The position numbers and the translations under genes were made by a program. A stretch of 64,000 nucleotides of DNA, taken from assembly GCF_000379665.1 (NCBI RefSeq), contig NZ_KB903359.1:33997-97996 (forward strand). The letters run 5' to 3'. The DNA comes from Butyricimonas synergistica DSM 23225. Its GTDB lineage: Bacteria; Bacteroidota; Bacteroidia; Bacteroidales; Marinifilaceae. Positions 44,561 through 54,593 of the stretch are shown piece after piece; the stretch's first letter is position 1, and each line of letters begins with the position of its first letter. The notes beneath the pieces were generated by a model. The model was given only the letters and a program-made list of their open reading frames with translations, was not told the DNA's origin and did no database searches.

Positions 44561-44975
44561 ACGTATCCTTTTTTTTGACAGGCAATCTATAAACAAAATA
44601 ACCAGCAAAAATTAATATGAATAATGATAATAACAATGGCAAATCATAAACCCAAAATATAGAAGACACATGATTATCTTCACTTTTATTGAACCAAGTC
44701 CAAATTGCAAGAATAAATTGCATACGTAAAGAAATAAAAATGCACACATAACAAAGTAACTTCATAAATTGCCATATAAAAACATGTCTTCTCGTCCAAA
44801 TATAAACACCCATTAATATACAAATTATCACGACAAACAAATGAGTATAGAATGCCACATTACTTCCCCAGCCAAACTTTTGACAATGGATACAAATCAT
44901 GTTTATTTGTGCAGAAATCACATACATAAACACAATTATTAAAACCACTTTCATTAATATTTTGATTGCTTTCAT
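44559..44975 (-). CDS. Membrane immunity protein of the lipase-tipped RHS toxin
   Basis: 138 residues with four predicted membrane helices. The ATG at 44973-44975 overlaps the TGA of the RHS toxin gene (ATGA), so the two are translationally coupled. Membrane location fits protection against a toxin that attacks lipids. The neighbouring paralogue at 42528-42929 follows a remnant of the same toxin tip, which strengthens the pairing. The family is not recognised by name; the longer frame to 45008 lies inside the toxin gene and is not used. Confidence 0.8.
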   Translation of the reverse strand: MKAIKILMKVVLIIVFMYVISAQINMICIHCQKFGWGSNVAFYTHLFVVIICILMGVYIWTRRHVFIWQFMKLLCYVCIFISLRMQFILAIWTWFNKSEDNHVSSIFWVYDLPLLLSLFILIFAGYFVYRLPVKKKDT

Positions 44976-47900
44976 AAATTTCCAAGTATCAACAACATTA
45001 AATTCCAAAACTCCTTTCCAGAACTTATAGGACCTTTATGAACATATTTAAAATCCTTATCAGATTTTACTCTAATTGTTATTGCATGTTCTATTATTTC
45101 TCTAGTCGAATAAAATAATAGGTCAGTTGTTTTTATAACAGGATCATTCGTGTTTAAAAAATCAATACTTGTCGTTAAATCAGAATCTTTCATTTTTATT
45201 CTTCCTCTTTGATAAGTATTAATAAAAATAGCATAATCAACTATATGTCCTTGTTCAAGAAAGTAATCTCTTATCCCTGCAGCAAAAGCACCTCCCATGC
45301 TATGAGAAACGAGGCGAATAGCTTCTCCTGGTTTCATATTAGAAGTTATTTCCCCATAATTATCTTTTGCGTACTTGTAACCTGCAATTTGTCTATCCAT
45401 AGCAGAAGAATATATATCGTGTTCTATATTTGTAAAATATGGTATTGTTCGATCTTTAAAGTAATCTTGAGCCGCACTTACAAAACTCCTATTCCAATAT
45501 GCCTGCCCACCTTCTGGAGAGCCGGCTGCTAACAAACCATTCACGAAAATAATCTTTCGACCATCTGTATCTAATAAGTTCAAAGAATTATTGGCAACGA
45601 ATACATAAGGTGCAATATTTGTATAATCTTCCGCACATGGATCAATATTGAACCACCTTCCCAATCCTCTATCATACATCCTCGCCCCGTAATCCAAATA
45701 ATCTAAATCTCCTGTTACCTGATTCTCTTTCCCGTTATACTTGTAACGATTAGCCGACAATTGCGGGTAATCACCCCTCATGTGCTTAGCACCAAACGGA
45801 TAATAATCATTCCGTTCTTTAACCACCCCGTTATTATCAACAATTGCCCTCACACTCCCCAAGTGATCTGTCATGAAGTAATTCACTTCAGTTTCGCCAC
45901 TATTGGAAACATTCGTTCGAATTACACCATCACCGAAATTCGCTGATTCTAACTGCAATTCCGCACTACTATTACTATATGTCAAAGAACCCAGGTAGTC
46001 AAAACCATTACCATCCGCATCACGTACTTGCAATTTAGCCCCGTCAGCAAGATAACTGTATCTCGCCTTCGTCGTACTTCCAGTTTTGACTTCACTCAAC
46101 AAATTTAATACATTGTAAGACAAATTCAAAGCCCGACGACTATCATTTATCATGTTACCGTTCAAATCATAGGCATACCCTCCTGTAGCAACACTTCCCG
46201 GTAGGTAGATATCATTCGACGAAGAGGTTCGAACGCTCTCGGTTAAACTCGTCAACTGATTCCCCGTGTACGTGTAAGTAAGATTGTCTACCGTGGTTCC
46301 ACCAGCAGTACGTTGCAATGTCTTGATATTTCCATTGCGGTCATAAGTTAGCCCCGTTTCCAAGTAATTATTTGGCAATGTGATCCAATTTGCCCCGTTT
46401 TTTTGCTTCTGGGTGGTACCCGCTAAACGATTTACCCCATCATATGTAAAACCATACATCAAAGCCGTACTTGTTCCTTGTTGCCACTCCCACTCACTAA
46501 TATTACCATTCCAATAGACGGCACTCCCCCCTTCCGGATTCTCGTAACGCAATTTCATTTTGAATGGAACACTTTCTTTACTTGTAAGCCATCCTCTCAT
46601 GTTGTATGTCATTGTTTCTACAATATTCCCGTACTTTTTTGTTATAAGCCGACCTAACCCATCATAGTTATATGAAACGATTGCAGGGGAACCATTATTA
46701 AGACGAGAAACAGTAGTAAGTAGTTTCCCCCGATTATCATAAGTGTATTCAGTTTCTAAAACATCCGTTTGATTAGTCGTTATTCCATGACTTTCTCGTT
46801 GCCGCACGATATTTCCAGTAAAGTCATATTTCATATTCACTCTACTTTTTTGTCCGTGAAGATTATCACTCACGCGTTGAATTACTCGACATCGATCGTC
46901 ATAATAGGTTGTCGTGGTTAGCCATTTCTCTGTTCCCATTCCTAGCACTTTACTTTTGATACTAGTCACCAGACCTGCCACGTACAATCGATAACCTGTG
47001 TCATATCCCACGGTTGATTGAAATGGTAAAATGGAAATATTTTCTGTAGCTGTGTAGGAATCGTACAAAATGTATTGTAAAGGGAAACGGTTACCCAAAG
47101 GAATATAATTATCACTCGAAGAGACTGTTGTTTGTAAAGTAGAATGTGAAGTAGAACCAGATATGATAATTTCTCCATTTTCAATTACCCGATTAAATCT
47201 GTCATAAACGGAATAGCTCCATTTATTAGGATTCTCATCCCGTTGTTTACCGTTTTGACTTAGAACGAGACGATCTTTTCTATCATAAACCATATAAACA
47301 GGAGCACATCCAGGTAGACGCTTTATAATTAATCTTCCTGCTTTGTCATACTCATAGTAATAGGCAGATTGCTCTAATATTGTTTCATTCGTGGACGATC
47401 CCAATCGAAAAGTTGTTTCAGGAGACAAAAGGTAACGCAGCTGTCCATAATCATCATATACTTGATAAGTTTCTAAACGAGTATTTCCTTCTTTTCTAAC
47501 TTCTAATATTACTTTACCTTCAAGTGTAGTAAATTTTTCTACGATATTACCATTCTCATCAGAGAGTATTTCTTTACTCAGTGTACCAGGAGCATAGTAT
47601 GCGTTGTTGAATTCTAAATTATTAGTACTAGAAACACGATAGAGACGAACCTCATTAGCTATATTTGTAGCATAAATCTTAGAAATCCCTTTACCGGAAT
47701 TATGCCAATTCTTTCCACTTCCAATCTGTTTTATAATCCTGTCAAGCGAACTATTATCATATTCTATTTTTTTAAAGGCACAAGCAGCCTCTGTTTCACC
47801 ATAAATATTCCAGTTTGCCGTATTCATATAATTAGCATCGTAAGCTCCATTATTTCTACTTTTAGCATAAGGAAGATACTCTTTTTCTATTCTACCTTGC

Positions 47901-49207
47901 GGCCCATAGACATAAGGAATTATGATGTCTGAGTTTGAATTTCCGACTTTTGTTTGTATTGACTGTTTCACACGCTTGAAACCATCTAAATAGTTTATAT
48001 CTGCCATATATTTAACGGAATCTTCTTTAGTTGTAGGAGTCTGAAATATGAAACGAACTTCATTATTTTCTGATTCTGTTATATTTACACCCCCAATCAC
48101 GTCTATTAATGCACTTCCGTTCATTTTAGTGTATTCACCCATGAAACAGGCTTTTACAGTATAAATACCAGGATCTCCCACGGTAAATGATAAAGGACTA
48201 CCCGTACCCGTTTTAGTCTGATAGGTTTCGCCATAACGTAAAAGTTCATATTCAAGACTTCTTTGTGATCCCGAGAGTGTTAGAGTGACGCTTTGTCCTT
48301 CTTGAGTGGTTCCACTTCCTGAAAGCGTATATATCTCCATTTGGGGAATTACCTTCACAACACCTAATTCTGCAAATAAAAAATCATATTCCCCATAAAT
48401 GTAATACCAACCTGGCTGATTTACTGTAAAAACAAGACGTTCACCTGTACCCTTTTTAGCCATTCCTGAACCCATAATATTTAAAAGTTTATAGGTTACA
48501 GGCTCTTGTGTAGCTCCTAAAACAATTTCAAAATTCCTACCTTCTTGAAACTTTTCTACTGGGTAAATATGAACGTTGGCAATACTGTCAACTCCCGGTT
48601 TTTGTTTTAATACTAATTTCGCATCTCCTAAATATACTGTTGAATTCTTTTCACTGCCGGAAGTATTTATTTCTGTAGATATATGTAACGTAAAACCAAT
48701 AGGTTCTACTCTGAATGCTGAAGCATCCCATCCTTTTATTAAACCCTCATCACATAATATAAAGAATTCAACGAAATTATTATAATTTATACCTGTTTCA
48801 GGTTCAAGAGTTGTTTCTAAAGTTTCTCCATCCTGAGAAAACTCTAATACCGAAGGAACAAAGCGAGTTGCATTATAAAAAAGATCTTTATACGAGATTG
48901 TCACGCTACCACTCATTTCTACACGTGAATTTCCTTTACACCCTCTGACCCGAAAACAATTGGGTTTCAACACTTCAGTAAACTTCAAAGGATTTCCGGT
49001 TCCTTCCAATGTCATAAGAACTGAGCCGGAAGAATTTATTAAATCATATGTAACTCCGATCTCAGATCCGCTCAGTGTGATTGTTGATATCTCGTTAACA
49101 TAGACCTCAGATTTCCCACTAACATTAAAGATTTGGATATTTGTTTGCCCATATACACCTTTGGAAATAATGAGTATAAATAGTGATATATAATAAATAG
49201 TCTTCAT
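44972..49207 (-). CDS. Secreted RHS-repeat polymorphic toxin with lipase-like C-terminal tip
   Basis: 1411 residues. A signal peptide ends near Gly20. Ig-like or beta-sandwich segments span about 22-370, with repeats ending G-T-G-(N/S)-P-L-(K/S)-F. A DUF6443-like region (about 380-600) precedes YD/RHS repeats and the conserved core D-H-L-G-S-V-R-A, Y-Y-P-F-G, N-x-Y-K-Y-N-G-K-E and R-M-Y-D-R-G-L-G-R-W. After L-L-D-T-D-G the variable tip (about residues 1217-1411) has S-H-S1303-M-G-G, plus D1355 in N-D-P-V and H1390 in Y-V-H-K-G-P. That is a plausible Ser-Asp-His triad of an alpha/beta hydrolase, so a (phospho)lipase activity is predicted (inference). The immunity gene overlaps its stop; the 1227-residue partner lies 11 bp upstream. 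Confidence 0.9.
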   Translation of the reverse strand: MKTIYYISLFILIISKGVYGQTNIQIFNVSGKSEVYVNEISTITLSGSEIGVTYDLINSSGSVLMTLEGTGNPLKFTEVLKPNCFRVRGCKGNSRVEMSGSVTISYKDLFYNATRFVPSVLEFSQDGETLETTLEPETGINYNNFVEFFILCDEGLIKGWDASAFRVEPIGFTLHISTEINTSGSEKNSTVYLGDAKLVLKQKPGVDSIANVHIYPVEKFQEGRNFEIVLGATQEPVTYKLLNIMGSGMAKKGTGERLVFTVNQPGWYYIYGEYDFLFAELGVVKVIPQMEIYTLSGSGTTQEGQSVTLTLSGSQRSLEYELLRYGETYQTKTGTGSPLSFTVGDPGIYTVKACFMGEYTKMNGSALIDVIGGVNITESENNEVRFIFQTPTTKEDSVKYMADINYLDGFKRVKQSIQTKVGNSNSDIIIPYVYGPQGRIEKEYLPYAKSRNNGAYDANYMNTANWNIYGETEAACAFKKIEYDNSSLDRIIKQIGSGKNWHNSGKGISKIYATNIANEVRLYRVSSTNNLEFNNAYYAPGTLSKEILSDENGNIVEKFTTLEGKVILEVRKEGNTRLETYQVYDDYGQLRYLLSPETTFRLGSSTNETILEQSAYYYEYDKAGRLIIKRLPGCAPVYMVYDRKDRLVLSQNGKQRDENPNKWSYSVYDRFNRVIENGEIIISGSTSHSTLQTTVSSSDNYIPLGNRFPLQYILYDSYTATENISILPFQSTVGYDTGYRLYVAGLVTSIKSKVLGMGTEKWLTTTTYYDDRCRVIQRVSDNLHGQKSRVNMKYDFTGNIVRQRESHGITTNQTDVLETEYTYDNRGKLLTTVSRLNNGSPAIVSYNYDGLGRLITKKYGNIVETMTYNMRGWLTSKESVPFKMKLRYENPEGGSAVYWNGNISEWEWQQGTSTALMYGFTYDGVNRLAGTTQKQKNGANWITLPNNYLETGLTYDRNGNIKTLQRTAGGTTVDNLTYTYTGNQLTSLTESVRTSSSNDIYLPGSVATGGYAYDLNGNMINDSRRALNLSYNVLNLLSEVKTGSTTKARYSYLADGAKLQVRDADGNGFDYLGSLTYSNSSAELQLESANFGDGVIRTNVSNSGETEVNYFMTDHLGSVRAIVDNNGVVKERNDYYPFGAKHMRGDYPQLSANRYKYNGKENQVTGDLDYLDYGARMYDRGLGRWFNIDPCAEDYTNIAPYVFVANNSLNLLDTDGRKIIFVNGLLAAGSPEGGQAYWNRSFVSAAQDYFKDRTIPYFTNIEHDIYSSAMDRQIAGYKYAKDNYGEITSNMKPGEAIRLVSHSMGGAFAAGIRDYFLEQGHIVDYAIFINTYQRGRIKMKDSDLTTSIDFLNTNDPVIKTTDLLFYSTREIIEHAITIRVKSDKDFKYVHKGPISSGKEFWNLMLLILGNL

Positions 49208-49218
49208 GGTTCAAATCT

Positions 49219-52200
49219 TTATTGAATATTATTCTTTTTCTCATCTCGTTGATAGTAATTTATAATATTACCTTTACCGTCAAATATCGCACTTACCTGA
49301 CCATTCTCATCATAGCTATACCGCTCTAATTGCATGAGTTGGTTTAGCTTGCAAAAAGTACGACCCAATCGATCTATTGAAACGGCTTCAAATTCTGCAC
49401 CCGAAGGAATTAATACTGCAAGTGCCGTAGAGAGAGAGACTTCCTCTGGGATATAGATTTTCAGAGATTCGACAACTTGATTGTCAACAGTTGTACTCAA
49501 ATCTATATTTCCTGTAAATACTTGCCAATACCCATTTCCTGTACCAATATTTATTGAAATGTCTGTTGTTTGTCCATTCAACAACTTTATTTCTCCATAC
49601 AAATTAATCTGACAATTTTTGGGGCATATCGCCACAATTGTAATCGTATAGTTTTTACTTTGATTAGTAGGGGTAACAGAAAGAATATTAGACAATGTTT
49701 CTCCGGCAATACCTTTTTTCATAGAATACCTTTGTTGGTGTTCTTCTTCATTTCCTCCTTCATAGGTATTGATATATTTGTATCGTATTTCTTTTTCGTA
49801 ATCTTTCAATCCAAAATTTCTTACATAATCTACGGCATCCACTTCTTCCGGGATAATATTTTTAGTGGATAATATTCGATTACCATTCCCCCGATCATAA
49901 ACGAAAGTCGTTGATTCATTAATAGCATCCATGTGAATTATTTGGTGATGATGAGCAATTAAACTATAATCAATATCGATTTTTTTATAGTCTGTGTTTA
50001 ATGACGTAAAAATATTGGAAAGTTTTCCCGTACCAGGAAGTACACATTGTTCTGGTATAGATTTGTTTAATTCATAAGATGAGGATATGAAATACACGGG
50101 CTTATTGTCTAAACTCCTACTTGAAAATTCATTAACATTTTCTTTTATCAAGTATGAAATATCATTTTTCAAAAGATAAGTACGTTTTGCTACGATAGGG
50201 GTCAAATAGTTACCCGCTTTCATCTCTTGAAAAATTAGTGACGAGTTATTATTGGGCTCTATATCTGCTACACTCCACTCGTATTCATATATAATATCTC
50301 CATTACTGCGTTGATAAAATGTTTTTAATGGACGTTCATGTTCATTGCCATATTCATATTCAACAGTACTTGATATAAAATGATTCCCTTGATTAAAAGT
50401 GGTAAAATCATCATATCGAGGGGATCTCGGAATTGTTGATAGCGTAGAGACATCAATAGTATAATTTTCTTGTTTATGTAATAACACATTTCCTCCATAG
50501 AGTAAATCATAATATATTTCAGGTAATTGAATACCACTCCTTGGTTCTAAATTAGGTTCATAAAATTCTTCATAAGGATTGATTTTATAATCACGATAAC
50601 CATCTTTAAATAAACGGATATCTTCTTTATTTGAAAAATTTTCTCGCTGTTTATCCGGATCAAACCAAAGACCGGAAGATTTTATTTGCAATTTCCCGTT
50701 GTGATAAACGAAGTTATCGGGAGCGGCTATAAAATGATCTGCATATTTGACATTATATGCAAAAATATCCGCACAATATCTATTTTTCTGCACTTGCATA
50801 ATTTGTCCTTGTTCATTATACTCGATCTTACCTATAGGTAATCCACAGAGATAGTATAAATAACCAAGTTCAAGTACTATTCCTTCTTGTCTGCTATATG
50901 GTATATAAAAATAATACCCAGTACTGCCTTTCCCAACCCGCTCCTCTAAAATGTATTCATACATGATACCATTATTACCCGTATTAATTATACCAATACC
51001 ATCATCAGTCTTTTGATCTCGATAAATAATGTCTTCAAAATCTTCGTATTCTAACCATGTATAGTTTGATTCTAAATCATTCGACAACGGATGACCGGAA
51101 TCCTTTCCTACTTCTTTTTCGTAATGGTAACGAGTTGTATCTTCCTTTCCGTTTTCATCACGAACGATAATATGTTTTGCTCTTATACCTCCAAAAGGAA
51201 CCGGATAATAAGAATTCCCTTCATAATCAATCTCGATTTCCCCTCCTGTTGAATATTTAATCTTTTTCAAGGAGAGAGCCTTGGCATACTCCGGATTAGG
51301 TTCCCGCGAGCCTTCTTTACTTAAAATTGTACTCAATGACATATCTCGTATAGGTCCCTCTAAAACGATTTGCGACACACGACCAGTTGGAAATCCCCAC
51401 CAATCTTTTACATCTCCTAATGCTTCTCCTTCCTTATAGTAATCGAATTGTTGTGCAAGTGTATATTCTCCCCTATTTCCTTGGAAATGAATCTTTTTCA
51501 ATAAATGATTTCCATATTCCAATTTCACTTTTGTGATAGGATCAAGTAAATAAGAATACAGGGTGATATCATAGAGTTCTATCGGACGCCATCCCTCGTA
51601 AGAAAATTTAATCTTTTCTTTGCTATTCGTAATTTCTGCTATCCTCTTGCTGTATATTTGAAAACTTTTTTCGGAAATAACTTTCCGAAAATAAATATCT
51701 TCTACATTTTCTATTGCTTCTATAAAACAGTTTTTAATCGTTTGAAAATTTCGATAAAGTCTTGAATAATCACTTCCCATACTAGGGTCTATACTCAGCA
51801 TACACGTATTCATCATGTTTATAACTTCTTGAGAAATAGAGGATACTTTTCCTACATCAGTTAAAAGTCCATAAACATTATCGTAAAATTGGATCATGTC
51901 ATAATGCTCTTGAAATCTTTCTAAACTAGTCGATCTGAAGTCCTCTATACTTGCCATAGCTAAATCAAAAGATTCCCCAAGTCGTAATTTTGTTATTAGC
52001 ATTTGTGCATCCTGAACTGCACCATCAATAATGTCTTCATACGGGGATAAATCATAAGTACGTTCACGCATAGGCTCTCCGTACTGATAGATTAATGTTG
52101 ATTTATAAACGTATTGACTTATCAATTCTTTACGTTTGTCATAACCTGGATCATAACTATCATACTTGAATACTATATCCGGAGAATCTGGAATAATAAT

Positions 52201-52902
52201 TTTTGTCAAATGCCAAGAAGAAATGCAAGTATCTCTTTTTATACTATTATCTGAAACAGCTTCTTCTATACGTATATCAATCATTATCTCTTTTTCGGCA
52301 AAAATGTATTGTATTCCATCTTCATCCGTGATTTTCCATGAAGGAATATGACCAATAGGCACATTCTCTATCCGAATATTGGTTTTATTCAAAGGTACGG
52401 CTCTCAATTCTTGTTTATCGGGAGTTAATTCAATAAAAAAGTCCACTCTTTTATTATTAAATATTGCGGTAAAAATATCTACCTCTCCATCCCGTTTATG
52501 TTGTTCGACTGCTAGCCTTATCGAGTCTACTATTTCTTCAATGGGATGAGTGGCGTATCCGATATTTATATCTTCATCAGGAATCCCTCCTCTCAATGTC
52601 CGTGTTACAATTCCTCCACAATTTATTTCCCATCCCCACCCGCATATACCCGGTTTATCCAAATGGTATTTTATCCCATTAGCACGATACTGCAACTGTA
52701 CAGGAAGTTTATAACTTCCTGAAGTTATTTCAAATAAAGGAATTTTATAGTTAAATATTCCTGTACAATAATCAATGGAAGAATTACTCATTTCAATATA
52801 CCCTTTTGCTTGACCTTCTGGTTTTATCTCCTGAGACTTTAGCAATACAGGTGATGAAAGAGTAAAATAACATATTATCAATAGAAATAGTTTATTTTTC
52901 AT
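49219..52902 (-). CDS. Secreted YD/RHS-associated shell partner protein
   Basis: 1227 residues with signal peptide (cleavage near L-K-S-Q). The N-terminal region S-S-I-D-Y-C-T-G-I-F-N-Y-K-I-P-L, then G-W-G-W-E-I-N-C-G-G-I-V-T-R-T-L-R-G-G-I-P-D-E, is the SpvB/TcdB-like start common to Bacteroidota proteins encoded just before RHS proteins. The end (Y-S-Y-D-E-N-G-Q-V-S-A-I-F-D-G-K-G-N-I-I-N-Y-Y) is a YD-type repeat. It lies 11 bp upstream of the RHS toxin gene, so the two probably assemble into one cage-like complex, like the B and C parts of Tc toxins (inference). The DNA is strikingly AT-rich. Confidence 0.82.
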   Translation of the reverse strand: MKNKLFLLIICYFTLSSPVLLKSQEIKPEGQAKGYIEMSNSSIDYCTGIFNYKIPLFEITSGSYKLPVQLQYRANGIKYHLDKPGICGWGWEINCGGIVTRTLRGGIPDEDINIGYATHPIEEIVDSIRLAVEQHKRDGEVDIFTAIFNNKRVDFFIELTPDKQELRAVPLNKTNIRIENVPIGHIPSWKITDEDGIQYIFAEKEIMIDIRIEEAVSDNSIKRDTCISSWHLTKIIIPDSPDIVFKYDSYDPGYDKRKELISQYVYKSTLIYQYGEPMRERTYDLSPYEDIIDGAVQDAQMLITKLRLGESFDLAMASIEDFRSTSLERFQEHYDMIQFYDNVYGLLTDVGKVSSISQEVINMMNTCMLSIDPSMGSDYSRLYRNFQTIKNCFIEAIENVEDIYFRKVISEKSFQIYSKRIAEITNSKEKIKFSYEGWRPIELYDITLYSYLLDPITKVKLEYGNHLLKKIHFQGNRGEYTLAQQFDYYKEGEALGDVKDWWGFPTGRVSQIVLEGPIRDMSLSTILSKEGSREPNPEYAKALSLKKIKYSTGGEIEIDYEGNSYYPVPFGGIRAKHIIVRDENGKEDTTRYHYEKEVGKDSGHPLSNDLESNYTWLEYEDFEDIIYRDQKTDDGIGIINTGNNGIMYEYILEERVGKGSTGYYFYIPYSRQEGIVLELGYLYYLCGLPIGKIEYNEQGQIMQVQKNRYCADIFAYNVKYADHFIAAPDNFVYHNGKLQIKSSGLWFDPDKQRENFSNKEDIRLFKDGYRDYKINPYEEFYEPNLEPRSGIQLPEIYYDLLYGGNVLLHKQENYTIDVSTLSTIPRSPRYDDFTTFNQGNHFISSTVEYEYGNEHERPLKTFYQRSNGDIIYEYEWSVADIEPNNNSSLIFQEMKAGNYLTPIVAKRTYLLKNDISYLIKENVNEFSSRSLDNKPVYFISSSYELNKSIPEQCVLPGTGKLSNIFTSLNTDYKKIDIDYSLIAHHHQIIHMDAINESTTFVYDRGNGNRILSTKNIIPEEVDAVDYVRNFGLKDYEKEIRYKYINTYEGGNEEEHQQRYSMKKGIAGETLSNILSVTPTNQSKNYTITIVAICPKNCQINLYGEIKLLNGQTTDISINIGTGNGYWQVFTGNIDLSTTVDNQVVESLKIYIPEEVSLSTALAVLIPSGAEFEAVSIDRLGRTFCKLNQLMQLERYSYDENGQVSAIFDGKGNIINYYQRDEKKNNIQ

Positions 52903-53017
52903 AATTATTCATCATTAGTAATTAGACTTCATTTATTTCACCATCATTTTTCCACGGTCAGTCCGACATATTAATTATTCTCCATAGGCATTAATCTTAA
53001 ATTCAACCTTGTTCAAC

Positions 53018-54079
53018 TCACCCAATGACCCCTCCAAGCCTAAACATCGGCAAGTACATCGATATAAGCACGATTGCGACAAGCCCTCCCACCCCCAATA
53101 TGAGAACAGGCTCCATCAAGTTTCCCAATTGTTTTAATTTGTGTTCCAACTCCCGGGTTAAATCCTCCCCTTGTTTCAACAGCATATCTTCCAGGCGGTT
53201 CGTTTCCTCTCCCACCCGTACCAGCGTGTACAATTTGCGATCGTATATCTCCGGGAATTCGCCCAATTTGTCGGCAAAGAACTCGCCCTTCTTCAATCCT
53301 TCACCAATCGTGTCGAATGAACGCTGGTAAGGGTAGAACGTGATAATATCCCGCAACATCCCGATGCCCCTCAACAAAGGGACCTCCGAACTGCAAAGCA
53401 AATAAAGCAATTTACAAAAACGAGCCTGATAATTCTTCCGGATCAATTCACCGGCGATCGGGATCTTCAACACGACTTTTGCCATAAACGCACGGGTTCC
53501 CTCCGTCTTCCCGTACAGGAGAAAATACACGGCTATCACCGCCACGATAACCAACAAGGCAAGCAGATAGGTTGGAAAACTCTTCGAAACTCCTATAATC
53601 CAGCGGGTGATACCTGGCAATTCTCCACCCATACGGGCATATACCTGCTCGAACATGGGAACGATCACCGTGATCATAAACACGAGTACCACCATTGCCG
53701 TCACGAGAATAATCAACGGGTAACTGATCGCACCTGTCACCATCCGCCGTTGTTCTATCCGCTTGTGGTAATAATCCGCCAGGAAGTGCAACGATTCATC
53801 GATACGTCCCGTTTCCTCCCCGATTCGCAATACACCACAATCCAACGCCGAAAAACGTTTGCTGGCTGAAAAACTCTCCCAAAGTGTTTTTCCCTTTACC
53901 ACCGAGGCGTAAAGAGATTCCAGCAAACGTTTCAAGTGTTTGTCACCCTCGCCCTCGATCAACAAGCGGAAAGAACGCCCGAAATCCAATCCCGACGAGA
54001 GCAGCGAATGGAGTTCCGAGAAAAGCATCTCCTTTTTCCCGTCCTTGATCTCTTGTACATGATTATTCCATGTCATCAT
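53018..54079 (-). CDS. gspF: Type II secretion-like inner-membrane platform protein GspF/PilC
   Basis: 353 residues with the duplicated GspF domain (F-S-E-L-H-S-L-L-S-S-G-L and R-F-C-K-L-L-Y-L-L-C-S-S-E-V-P-L-L) and three transmembrane helices (about 125-155, 175-200, 325-350). G-E-E-T-G-R-I-D-E-S-L and G-E-E-T-N-R-L-E-D-M-L are the paired cytoplasmic motifs. It couples the GspE ATPase to pseudopilus assembly. The Met pair at 54079/54076 is chosen as start; the frame from 54220 lies in the upstream pseudopilin gene, which it overlaps by 17 bp. Last gene of the operon. Confidence 0.93.
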   Translation of the reverse strand: MMTWNNHVQEIKDGKKEMLFSELHSLLSSGLDFGRSFRLLIEGEGDKHLKRLLESLYASVVKGKTLWESFSASKRFSALDCGVLRIGEETGRIDESLHFLADYYHKRIEQRRMVTGAISYPLIILVTAMVVLVFMITVIVPMFEQVYARMGGELPGITRWIIGVSKSFPTYLLALLVIVAVIAVYFLLYGKTEGTRAFMAKVVLKIPIAGELIRKNYQARFCKLLYLLCSSEVPLLRGIGMLRDIITFYPYQRSFDTIGEGLKKGEFFADKLGEFPEIYDRKLYTLVRVGEETNRLEDMLLKQGEDLTRELEHKLKQLGNLMEPVLILGVGGLVAIVLISMYLPMFRLGGVIG

Positions 54080-54593
54080 CGTATTCTTCTTTAAATTGAT
54101 TTTCCAAACCTGTTGCCCGCCTTTCCCAATCCTCTTCCGCCTTGTTCTCCCCGGCAAACAAGAAATACAACTCCTTCCCCCGGTAACGAAAACGTATACC
54201 CAGACTATCCACCCGGGCAAGATAGCCTGCCGAGGGAATCACCCGGCACTCCTCCACACCCCGGAACAAAGTATCCTGCCCGTTCTCCCGGCTGCAAAGC
54301 CACAATGAATCCTGCACCGTACCAAGCGCAAACCTTTCCCCGTCCCGGTAAAAATGAAAGGCGCCCTCCACGGACAACACGCTATCGCTCGTCCGGAACA
54401 AGTGATCCATCTGTTGAAAATTATCCAGCAAAACATTTCCCGCCGATAGCCCCCGGTTCAAGCGGTTCGTGTATCGCCGTACCAGATCCACCCCATCAAA
54501 CAACACGAGAAACAACACCCCCGACACGACAATCACCACCAGCATTTCGACCAGCGTGGAAGCCCGGAATTCATGTATCTTTTTCGTTTTCAT
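54063..54593 (-). CDS. Minor pseudopilin, GspJ-like
   Basis: 176 residues. The N-terminus M-K-T-K-K-I-H-E-F-R-A / S-T-L-V-E has a type III (prepilin) signal with Glu at +5 and Ala, not Gly, at -1, followed by a 21-residue hydrophobic helix. Length and position between the I-like gene and GspF suggest GspJ. It overlaps both neighbours (4 and 17 bp). Confidence 0.8.
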   Translation of the reverse strand: MKTKKIHEFRASTLVEMLVVIVVSGVLFLVLFDGVDLVRRYTNRLNRGLSAGNVLLDNFQQMDHLFRTSDSVLSVEGAFHFYRDGERFALGTVQDSLWLCSRENGQDTLFRGVEECRVIPSAGYLARVDSLGIRFRYRGKELYFLFAGENKAEEDWERRATGLENQFKEEYDDDME

